This document shows positions 23,691 through 33,632 of a stretch of DNA of 64,000 nt, one piece after another. Each line of letters begins with the position of its first letter. The first letter of the stretch is position 1. Source of the DNA: Endomychus coccineus (Eukaryota > Arthropoda > Insecta > Coleoptera > Endomychidae); the NCBI GenBank assembly GCA_958510875.1, contig OY294068.1:75246633-75310632 (forward strand). The letters run 5' to 3'. The notes beneath the pieces are model-generated. The model saw only the letters and a program-made list of their open reading frames with translations. It was not told where the DNA came from and made no database searches. Both the position numbers and the translations under genes were made by a program.

Positions 23691-23985
23691 CATGTTTTGT
23701 TAAATTTTTTCACCACATTGATTCACGTTTCACTTTTAAACAAATTTTTGTTTCTGATATAGGAAACTTTTTTGGTTAATTAATATAGGCTGATGAAGTA
23801 TTGTATATTTCTTCTGGTAGGGGAGAAATTAGAGTTACTCAGTAAATAACTATATACCACTTATATAAGATTCCTAAATCTGAATAATGATTGTTTCAGA
23901 ATATTCTATTCCTATTTATCTTATTACAAGTCAAACTACAAAATTATACGAATGCACAATATTCGAAAAATAGGTGATCAACTAA

Positions 23986-24806
<821 letters not shown>

Positions 24807-25335
24807 CTATTCTAGGGAAAGTAATGATTGCAAACACTCCAAATTTGAACCAAAGCTCCCTTGAACATGGACAATAAAAGGGTCCAACTCCCAAACCTTA
24901 GTCAGAAGTCTAAAGGGTTCAAAAAATTAAAACTTCAAAACTGACCTAAAAAAAGGCCCAGAAACCAGTTTTTGGGATTTTTGGGATGGTTGCACCAAAT
25001 ATTTCTTGTAGAAATTCTGGAATATCATTACTCTTATCACAAGAAACAACTTTTTCCACCTCCCCAACCTCTATCAAATTTTTACGAACCTCGCCTCATT
25101 TTTCCGTAGAATGACTCCACTATAGACGCACTTAACATCGAGTGAAAAGACAGAATACTTTTAAATGTTACAAGTGAAGTTATCCGACAAATTGTTATTC
25201 AGTGTATTTTAATCAGAGATGAAAAGACTGGGCCTAAATGTTTCGATGGAACAGAATAAACTAGTGGCGTCAGCATAAATTACTAACTAGATTGAAGATG
25301 ATAGTAACACCAAAATAGTATATTCTTACACTTAC
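24807..25335. other. CNOT10 intron next to exon A
   Basis: No coding family was recognised. It includes A- and G-rich stretches (24930-24990) that look repeat-derived but are unclassified. Confidence 0.5.
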
Positions 25336-25442
25336 TTGTAGATTAGGCAATCTTTTGGTATGGAGGTTAGCATTTTTGTAGCATCTAATAAGTTTCCACG
25401 CAGATATTCTATATTGGCGGCGAAAAATAAACCATCAATACC
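25336..25442 (-). CDS. CNOT10: CNOT10 exon A (most upstream seen)
   Basis: This 107-bp exon has a gttttctag acceptor before 25442 and a gtaagt donor after 25336. It encodes GIDGLFFAANIEYLRGNLLD, then ATKMLTSIPKDCLIY. It matches the human stretch SMALLLKSQLEYARGNHRKA IKLLMAS, which directly precedes the TPR unit encoded by exon B. It enters in phase 0, so upstream exons must exist. None was recognised in the remaining 38 kb, where the same strand is mostly transposon sequence. The short length makes it easy to miss; family identity rests on EYLRGN, order and phase. Confidence 0.85.
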
Positions 25443-26010
25443 CTAGAAAACAAGAAGAGACATTATAGAAGTGTTCATTATTATTGACATATTTAATTGC
25501 GATATCCAATTGTCTAATTGAATAAGGAACAAAAATAATCAATATTTACTCAATACTTATATGAATTCAACGTCTGGGTAAATTAATAGCTCAGTCATAG
25601 AAAATTACGTGTTGTTTAACTAGCGTATACATGTATTCACCACAATCGTTATTATACTCTTCGTGACGAAACCGTATCTTATAGAAAGAGAAGCAATTAT
25701 ATAAAAATTAGTAACCAAATCAAATGATTTGCGAAGAGTAACTTTGCCACGCTCACTATTTATCTATTCTCCAAGCTACAACACATTTCTAGTTATTATA
25801 ATTGTAATTACCCCTAATAATACAATTGGAAAATATAGTCTTTGTTTTTTTTTTGCTTCGTCATATTCACAGGATGAGAATGTATAGTGAGCTCGAGAGC
25901 ATTTTTATTTATTGAGCAAGTTAGGTGGAATTGAAAAGTACTGAATGACCACAATTCAACCATTACGAGTTTTTTGTACCTTTTTTTATATATATACATA
26001 CACTGTGCTA
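25443..26010. other. Non-coding, nothing recognised
   Basis: AT-rich sequence, probably CNOT10 intron, with poly-T runs. It ends where the retrotransposon fragment begins. Confidence 0.5.
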
Positions 26011-27225
26011 CTTCCAAAGAATGGAGACTTGTCTGATCCCAAGAACTACAAGCCGATCACATGTCTCAACACCTGCTACAAGTTATTTATACGTATTTTG
26101 TATGCTAGGTTGTTGAGATCGATTGGTTCGGTAATTAATAACATCAGCGAGCAGCGTGGGGCGAAGAAAGGCTTGAAGGGTTGCCGGGAAAACCTGGTGA
26201 TAGATGGATCTATCACTCAGGACTCCATACTATATAAGCGCAACCTTTATATGGCCTGAATTTGCTACCGCAAGGCATTTGATTCAACATTCCATGAGCT
26301 ATTATTATACTTGCTCCGATGCCTTGCGATACCAACCTCCAGGCGAGAAGGCCGACTAGAGGGCAACCTCGAGTTTCAACCTCTTCGCCTGAAAGCCCAG
26401 ATAAATGCCGCGGAGCAAGATCTTATGCTCAGGCGGCATGAAGCCGATACACGGTGTTTTCTACCGAAACATCGAAACGCTCGGCTTGTCAACCAGACTG
26501 ACCTTCGGCTACCTAAGGTCAGCCGGGCTTACATCCGAGACCGAAGGATTTACCGCAGCTTGCCAAGATGGGTGTGTAGGTTTCTGATGTAAGCTGCAGG
26601 GCCCGTCGAAAGGCGCCTGAGACGCTTTTCCACCATGTCCGGCAAAAGCGGCCTCGACGTACACCCATCGCCATAATGCAGCTCTACGGGTGCTGTATTA
26701 CAATCTAAGGCACTCGTACGGAATAGATCAAGAGCCGGTGCTGCCTTATATGCCTGGAAATATGCCCTTGTCGGAAACGAGAAATGCCAGATATAGTGGA
26801 ATTACCCTTTCCCGACCGTCAGGTCCATACAAGCAAATAGGCCTGACGTTGCCTCCTCGATAAACAAAGCAAGACTATGTATGTCATCGAATTCTCTGTT
26901 CCGGCAGACAAGAACATAGTCTTGAAAGAGGAGGAAAAATGGACAAGGTCGTATTAGTTGTTCTGATCATCCGTGTTTTGGGCGCAATTCGGTCTTCGCT
27001 GCGTTCGAACTTGAAGATCATTCCGGCCTGTTAGAACTCGGTGCAGATCTTAATAGACCGGATGCAGAAGTCATTCTGGGTTCAATAAGACTACTTAGGG
27101 CACGATTTGGGAACCTGAAGCTACTTACCAACCGGTAAGTAGCTTCGGTTAACTGACTTTTGGGTTCTCTGGCGCGACTGCTGCGATGTCGTCGGTGCTC
27201 GCAGCAGTCCCGACCAGGTTTTAAT
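26010..27225 (+). pseudogene. R2-like non-LTR retrotransposon fragment (RT plus endonuclease)
   Basis: The frame from 26010 reads LLPKNGDLSDPKNYKPITCL, NTCYKLFIRILYARLLRSI and KKGLKGCRENLVIDGSITQD, then a YRKAFDSTFHELLLYLLRCL piece. These are RT motifs of an R2-like (restriction-like endonuclease) element. After a large internal deletion, decayed frames give FYRNIETLGLSTRLTFGYLR (near 26460) and KTMYVIEFSVPADKNIVLKE (near 26880). The latter suits the conserved core of the C-terminal endonuclease. The fragment is 5'-truncated and ends near 27225 in a TTTTAATTTAAAA tail. Confidence 0.75.
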
Positions 27226-27355
27226 TTAAAAAAAAAGTCAGATGTTTGGCTATTCTTCTGAAGACATTTCGTTACCAATATCACAACACTACTTGGTAAG
27301 TTCTTTCATTTGATACCCATAAAGCAATATTTGCATTCTATATCAACAAAGGTAG

Positions 27356-27403
27356 CTTAGTAGGTTAGGTTAGGTTAAGTTAGGTTGGCTTAGGTTAAGT
27401 TAG
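27356..27403 (+). repeat. Interstitial TTAGG-type telomere-like repeat
   Basis: About ten units of TTAGG or one-base variants (TTAAG, TTGGC) run in tandem. TTAGG is the ancestral insect telomere repeat. The tract is short and imperfect, as expected for an internal relic or a spread simple repeat. Confidence 0.85.
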
Positions 27404-27406
27404 TTC

Positions 27407-27772
27407 GTGACCAAAGAAGAGCAGGAGATGGAACATGGGATTCTGATTCTATACAGGATAAAATACCCAGAACTGGTGGGACTGGACCGTGCAGATGTTC
27501 CAGTGTTTAACCAAACCGTATTAACAAGGGTTAACGGGAAACTGAACCTGAAGGAGGTGTAAACATATATAAGATAAATATGAAAGACGATACACAGGTG
27601 CACATATATGTGCCCTGAAATCACTAAAGCAGAACCTGATAAGGGATAATATAACGATGCTAGATATGCCTATGAAACCCAAAATGGACTACCGCTTGCA
27701 CCGAGAAATAACCGAGATTGCATTTTACAATACTGGGATCAGAGTAGCTATAATCATTCCCAAACAGTTTTA
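27407..27772 (+). pseudogene. Unclassified repeat-derived ORF fragments
   Basis: Two open pieces in different frames lie head to tail. The first (27407-27562) reads VTKEEQEMEHGILILYRIKY, then PELVGLDRADVPVFNQTVL. The second (about 27606-27772) reads ALKSLKQNLIRDNITMLDM, then PKMDYRLHREITEIAFYNT, and ends before an A-rich tail. Codon flow is too coherent for chance. I do not recognise the family. It could be the gag-like ORF1 of a retrotransposon, since the next 500 bp are RT and RNase H remnants. Confidence 0.45.
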
Positions 27773-27799
27773 ATTAAAAAAAAGAAGCATATATATATT

Positions 27800-28290
27800 C
27801 GTTCGATAGTAAATGAGGTCTGGTAGGAATAAGTTCGACAGGTCTCGAGCTTGACAATGAAGGGATGACTAACTTGAGCTCGTCTAGTCCGCCTACCTAG
27901 AATCTCTCGTCGTGGAATAGCAGACGAGACTTCTGATGAACACTAGCCATGGAAATATCTATAGAAAAGGGAGAGATCGCCCACCTTTCTACGATGTTCT
28001 AGAGACGTCAATGAATTCGTAAGTGTGACGAATAGCTCACTTGCGGATAGAATCCAGAAACTTTAGCGTATGTTTGGGCACCGAACTCCAAACATATAGA
28101 AAGTACGCCAGGACCGATCAAATATGTGCTTCGTAGATTATGAGGAGCTGCAGGGATATAAAGTAGCTCATGGTACGGAATAGAAAATCAAGCTTCCGTG
28201 AAGCGGTTTTCGCAATGGACCTCACTTGATCATCCAATGAGAGAGAGAGAGAGCTGTTGGTGGTGATCCCGGGCATGGATATGGAAGACT
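27800..28290 (-). pseudogene. Jockey-like RT remnant, second copy
   Basis: This is homologous along its length to 9930-10440 (shared GGT(T/C)TCGAGCTTGACAATGA near 27840 and shared GACTTCATAG near 28290). On the minus strand it carries the same decayed C-terminal RT segment. Confidence 0.7.
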
Positions 28291-28309
28291 TCATAGGAAC
28301 AGTTCACCC

Positions 28310-28560
28310 TTTCAGGAAAGAAGCAAAATGGTGGTATACCGATGTATCCATGACATCCGAAAGTACTGGGTTCGGAGTCTATGGCCGAAAGAACCAAATA
28401 CTCGAAACCCATGGGTGAACTGAATTATCTTTTAAGTAGAAGTAAGTCCATGTAATTGAGAGATGTGCAGGAATCAATCTGGACAAAGTATAAAAAAGGA
28501 GCACATAGCCATCATGTCCGATAGTCAAGCGCTGAGCTCAAACAAGGTTGGTTCTTAACT
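28310..28560 (+). pseudogene. RNase H remnant of a non-LTR retrotransposon
   Basis: The frame at 28320-28410 reads WWYTDVSMTSESTGFGVYGR. Later pieces read VIERCAGINLDKV and IAIMSDSQALSSN. These correspond to WYTDGSKT, the AEVYAI region (decayed) and the ILTDSQAA motif of the RNase H domain at 10700-10930. The downstream half is missing. Confidence 0.65.
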
Positions 28561-28708
28561 GCAAAACCGAACCAAACGGTTTCTATGATATAATGGTGAA
28601 ACCATTGAAATAGTAAAGAATTCCAATATCTCGGCTTCATGGATAACACTTTGAACTTCATTAAGCAATTTCAATATGTGTGCATTCCGTTCTAACATGA
28701 CAGTTATA

Positions 28709-29344
28709 CAGGGTGTCCCAGGTTTTAGTAGCAGAACTTGAACAGTCGATAGAAAATTTGATTTTGAGAAAAAAAGTTTCTATTAACATATATGCACAGA
28801 CGCTTAGTTTTTGAGATACAGGGTAGGGTGTTGAAATTGAAAACAAGATTTCGTTTTTTGCGAATATCTCCGGAACCGTTTATCGTACAGAAAACAGCTT
28901 TTGTAAGCATTTTCTACTCATAGTAAACTATGTTCTGTGTGATGAAATTTTTTGTTTAGTCATAATTGGTTAAAATTTTGAAGGGGTAGTGGGTGTTTTT
29001 CTCCCCAATTTCTACGCCACTGGAAGAAGTTTTGAGACAACCGTTTGAACCGCCAATGTTTCCTACTCATAAGCTCTAAAGTTGACCGTTTTCGAGAAAA
29101 ATCAACTTTTATGTTGAAAAACATGGTCAATTCTTTGAAATAAAATTTATTTTTTACTAATTAAACAAAATTTATTCAAACGTTAGAACAAGTAGCAAAA
29201 CCAGAAAATTGACCATGTTTTTCAACATGAAAGTTGATTTTTCTCAAAAACTAAGCGTCATATATGTTAATAGGAACTTTTTGCCTCAAAATCAAATTTT
29301 CTATCGACTGTTGAAGTTCTGCTACTAAAACCTGGGACAGCCTG
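28709..29344. mobile_element. Foldback MITE, copy 1
   Basis: The element is a near-complete palindrome of 636 bp. Its left end CAGGGTGTCCCAGGTTTTAG is mirrored at the right end, and both are flanked by TA (28707-28708, 29345-29346). It has no coding capacity. It belongs to the same family as 39376-40304, which keeps extra internal sequence. TA duplications suggest mobilisation by a Tc1/mariner-type transposase. Confidence 0.9.
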
Positions 29345-29623
29345 TATATTACTGGACGTTTATTGTATTGCAACATTTATTATTTATGATACACAACTAT
29401 ACTATATTAGATACTGTACTGCGTTCTTTAAGGACTATTGCCCCCCCCCCCAGGTACTATTTAAAGTACGCGTGAACTTTAGATCCTTCGAAAGAATTAG
29501 GATTTTTCCTGACTAATAATACCACTCCTAATCAATAATCGTAAGCATTCGTTGACAAATCATCAGTAGTTTCTTCGAGACCAATGACTTTTCACGCGCC
29601 GTTGTGTGTATAAATGAGATATA
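29345..29623. other. Short gap, nothing recognised
   Basis: Unique-looking sequence between two inserted elements, with one C homopolymer (about 29441-29451). Confidence 0.5.
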
Positions 29624-31229
29624 CAGGGTGTCCTCGAACTGCGTGGCCAAAATAAAACCGAAGATTCTTTGATTCGAAAAAAAGTTGATGAGCCTTTTCA
29701 CTTTTGCCTCAAGTGTCTTGTTTATCCGGTAGAGGGCTTCAAAATTGCAAAAATAATTTAGTTTTTTCGGTATAACTTGAGAACGTGATCAAGAACTTTT
29801 ACAATATTTAGCAAGTGAGTTACTGTCAATAATGGCCATTTTTGAGAGTGGAGCACAGAGCCTAGAGACCATAGAAATGGCTCAAACTTGAGGATGTAAC
29901 GGGAAAAGTGTCCAGAACTTTTTTGTGGTCAATGTAATTCACTCGATATTTTTTATGTAGATAGCTTATCTAATTTGAAAACTTTTCTTACTCTTAGAAA
30001 ATTTTGATAAAATCAACGGATTAGCTTGAAAAAATTAATTTTTGAGTCTCTGCAATTTTGGCTTACTAATTTTACTTGATTAAAATACCTTAGTTGCCTT
30101 TGTTTTTCTAATGTCATTTTGGCATTTGAAGAATTTATTCTCAAAACTGTCAGTTTTTACTTTGCTTTCCGTAAAAATTTTATAAAATTATGGCTCAAAA
30201 TTTCACTAACACTGAAATGGTTGATATGTTATTGATTTATGGACTTTGTCGTTGCAATGGCAAGAAGGGAAAGATATCCGCGTCGCAGAATTCCAAATCG
30301 GCAAACCTTCGCGAAACTGGCAAATTTGAAGCAAATCGCAGAGAAACTGGACGCAGACGGACAAGAAGGACGTTAGAGCTCGAAGAAGCGATACTGGAAG
30401 CGGTTGAAACTGTACCTGGGATAAGCACACTACGTTTGAGACTCCGTATTGGAGCCTCAAAATCATTAGTTCATAATCTACTGAAAGAAGAACTGTTGTA
30501 TCATATTAAAACAGTTCAAGACTTATTTCCCAAGTTTTGTTGTTTCTTTTAATTTAGCATTTGTTTTTCCTAAATAATCACATCGTTTCCCCATTTCTAT
30601 TGTTTTTATTATTCGTGTTTTACCGAGATATTAACCATTTCAGTGTTAGTGAAATTTTGAGCCATAATTTTATAAAATTTTTACGGAAAGCAAAGTAACT
30701 GACAGTTTTGAGAATAAATTCTCCAAATGCCAAAATGACATTAGAAAAGCAAAGGCAACTAAGGTATTTTAATCAAGTAAAATTAGTAAGCCAAAATTGC
30801 AGATACTCGAAAATTATTTTTTTCAAGCTAATCCGTTGATTTTATCAAAATTTTCTAAGAGTAAGAAAAGTTTTCAAATTAGATAAGCTATCTACATAAA
30901 AAATATAGAGTGAATTACATCGACCAAAAAAAAGTTCTGGACACTTTTCCCGTTACATCCTCAAGTTTGAGCCAATTCTATGGTCTCTAAGGCTCTATGC
31001 TCCACTCTCAAAAACGGCTATTATTGACAGTAACTCACCTGCCAAATATTGTAAAAGTCCTCCATCACGTTCTCAAGTTATACCGAAAAAACAAAATTAT
31101 TTTTGCAACTTTGAAGCCCTCTACCGGCTAAACAAGACACTTGAGGCAAAAGTAAAAAGGCTCATCAAATTTTTTTCGAATCAAAGAATCTTCGGTTTTA
31201 TTTCAGCCACGCAGTCCGAGGACACCCTG
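29624..31229 (+). mobile_element. Mariner-like element with 600-bp inverted repeats
   Basis: The ends CAGGGTGTCCTCGAACTGCG and its mirror are flanked by TA (29622-29623 and 31230-31231). The left arm (29624-30226) matches the reverse complement of about 30628-31229. Only about 400 bp are unique in the centre. The start of the transposase frame lies inside the arms, so the other strand of the right arm carries a mirrored start. Confidence 0.9.
30190..30552 (+). pseudogene. Transposase N-terminal HTH domain, truncated
   Basis: The ATG at 30190 opens MAQNFTNTEMVDMLLIYGLC, and later REAGRRRTRRTLELEEAILE-type sequence (here RETGRRRTRRTLELEEAILE) and LRIGASKSLVHNLLKEELL. This is the two-part helix-turn-helix N-terminus (DUF4817-like) of insect mariner-type transposases. 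The catalytic domain is absent, and the frame ends at 30552 in the shortened centre of the element. Confidence 0.8.
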
Positions 31230-31681
31230 TATAACCATAATTTTTAATTGAATTGTGTAGTAGTTTTAGATTTCCGGATGTTGCAGTCTCCCATCCGTGG
31301 AATGTTCTAGTTCCAACAGTGCTACATTTTATCTATCTATGAGGAAAAGTTGTGAACCTTCCACCTTCTCCCACTCATATATATTCCAATAATCAGAACA
31401 ATTTCATTTCGACATTTATCACTCAGAAATCATATTTTATGCATCAAAATGAACGTTATACTATAGAAGCGGTACAATAGAATATCATGATTTAAATGAG
31501 ATACTAAGAAAACTCACCTTCAACATTTTAACAATTGTTTCCTCTGAAAATCATTAATAATGCAGTCTCGTACAATGTTAATTATCTTAATGAAAATCGT
31601 TTCTTATAGGGAACTATTCATCTTCTTTGTATTTGCATTTTCAATACGTTCAGAACTTGTTTGACAGCAAAGAGATTTACA
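31230..31681. other. Region upstream of Gr-A
   Basis: About 450 bp before the Gr-A start codon. No clear TATA box or other promoter element could be assigned. Confidence 0.4.
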
Positions 31682-31862
31682 ATGAAGAAAATAAACGAAC
31701 GAACAATTGTAAAACAACTGTATAATACTTTAAAACCCATCATCAGGTTATCTTACTATTGTGGTTTGGCTCCCTTCACCTATTCAGAACGAGGTGTAAC
31801 ATCATCGAGAGTTGGCTACTTCCTCAACATATTCTTTATAGTAACTTTAACACCAACCTTAG
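31682..31862 (+). CDS. Gustatory receptor Gr-A, exon 1
   Basis: Insect gustatory receptors are seven-transmembrane ligand-gated channels in the dendrites of taste neurons. The ATG at 31682 was chosen because it aligns with the start of the paralogue at 54880. The exon encodes MKKINERTIVKQLYNTLKP, then YYCGLAPFTYSERGV, then the first membrane segment VGYFLNIFFIVTLTPTL. The GLAPF motif after a proline-containing helix is typical of beetle receptors as I know them. The donor is G/gtattc, phase 1, and it joins exon 2 in frame (G plus GC gives glycine). Confidence 0.85.
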
Positions 31863-33611
31863 GTATTCATTTGATATTCTGTTAATTAGGTTTATTATAC
31901 ACTGTCCTTTATTTGTATTTCTATTAGTTTTAAGTGACACTAGGTTTTCACATCTGCAGCAAATATTTTCGAATTTTTTTGGATTTCAAAATTATCTCGT
32001 TTACTCGAATTATTACTCCCAATAATTTTATATACTTGATGAAGTTTGTACCATTAGATGATATTTTTTGAATGCAGACCTAATCTATCATAAACTATTC
32101 CTTGCGCTATTTCAATAATAAAAGCATATATTGTTTGTTAGTGATTACAATAGAATTATGAGATAAATTTTTAGGCAGTCTTGAATTGTAATTAACAATT
32201 TAAAAAATTATGTTTTCAACCGTAGTAATTTTACCCATACAACTTGTCTAACTGTACGTTGCGTATCTTAAGACAAACAAATCAACGGTGAAAAATTGAA
32301 CTTTAATTCTATCTTATATTGTATCTCAGAGTTTTCCTGAATAATTACAGTTCATTTGGTCGGAGGCAAAAAAAATGCGTTATAATTTTGTATTAATTAC
32401 GTGTTAATTTGATGCTACGTTGCAAATCGCTTTTAATAGAGGTTCAAGCTAGAGGTAGATAATAGTTGGTATATTGGGTACCCGTTCTCTACACTAAATG
32501 GTGAAAGCTTATCACGTAATCTATGTGCGCTTTAAATGCATTACAAACAACAGGAACTGGACGATACTTCTTCAAAATTAAAAGATAAAATTGTTTAAAA
32601 GTCGGCACACTGACGGAATCCACTGATTTGTAGAAACAATAATATAATGAATATATTATTATTGGTTCTATAATTTTGTGCGAATTATGTGAATTATGTA
32701 TATAGAAAAAAAACCGAAAATATTTCTTACCATTTGTCATATTTGACAAGTATGACATTTGAACTCAACTACCCATTTTTGAGAATACATTATTTAAAGA
32801 AAATATTATGATTGTCAAATTTTGTGCTAATTATGTAGGTACTGTGAAAATATATAATTGAAGGAATATATTATGTGAGATATTATGGTTTCATAATTTT
32901 TTGCCTAATATGTGCTCTTTATATACATAACGAAAAGACGGAATGTTCATATCAATGTTTGACTATTTGTCATGTAAGAGGCGGCCACAGTTTTAAGATT
33001 ATCTTCAAAATATTAAACCATAATTCAAGGTCTAATGAAGTGATAGTAAAATTTGTAAGAGCACGCAAGAATCGCATTGGGCGATGGTTTATTAGTATTG
33101 AACACATAAATTAGGTAGTTGATCCAGACTATTTGAAAAATAACAAAAATGCGAGTTTTGTTAGAAACAATTATATAGATTCAATTCATCACGTAGTTCA
33201 ATAAAAAAGGTCATTCCTGATGAAATATGAAGCAAATTTCCTTTGTTTGAAAAATTGTGGCTTTTTAGTTTATAAAAATGTTACTTAGTACACGAATGTA
33301 AGTCATGACGGGTCGTGTCGTTCGCGTCGGATATTCTAATCTGTATAGAGCTTGTTTTCCAAATAATGTGAAAAAATAAAAAAAACTGGTTTCATTCATT
33401 GATATTATAACCCAAATTCACGGAAATTAATTATTTAACTTAGTGGTTTCAGCCTCATATTATAATCATTTAGAACCTTTGAAAAAGTAAAAAGATGTGA
33501 TGTTTTGACCCTATAATTAAATAAAGGTATAAGAAATCGGTACTTCATTCTTCTCCGAGAACAATGGACTCTTGACATCCGCAAGTGTTGTGTTGAACTT
33601 GAGCCTAGTTA
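31863..33611. other. Gr-A intron, proximal part
   Basis: AT-rich sequence without recognised genes. A motif near 32670-32700 (GGTTCTATAATTTTGTG) recurs inverted near 38815, so some of it is dispersed repeat. Short frames at 32489-32758 and 32875-33114 show no family resemblance. Confidence 0.5.
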
Positions 33612-33632
33612 TACAGTAAAACCTATAAACAG

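Larger units (their letters stand above)
15360..23985. repeat. 8.6-kb imperfect palindrome of a tyrosine-recombinase gene
   Basis: The left arm (about 15360-19430) and right arm (about 19970-23985) match in inverted orientation along their whole length. Matches were read at many points: 15400-15480 with 23890-23970, 18800-18835 with 20645-20690, 19120-19340 with 20050-20380, and 19360-19430 with 19970-20040. The spacer is about 540 bp. Each arm is about 4 kb and holds one copy of the same gene, in divergent orientation. The left copy is well preserved and the right copy is decayed. It lies wholly inside the 15.8-kb CNOT10 intron. Confidence 0.9.

Noticed and set aside
31524..31560. Tiny minus-strand exon (ATG TTG AAG before gtgagt) upstream of CNOT10 exon A
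   Set aside because: Acceptor and donor look good, but 26 bp carry too little information to assign it to any gene.
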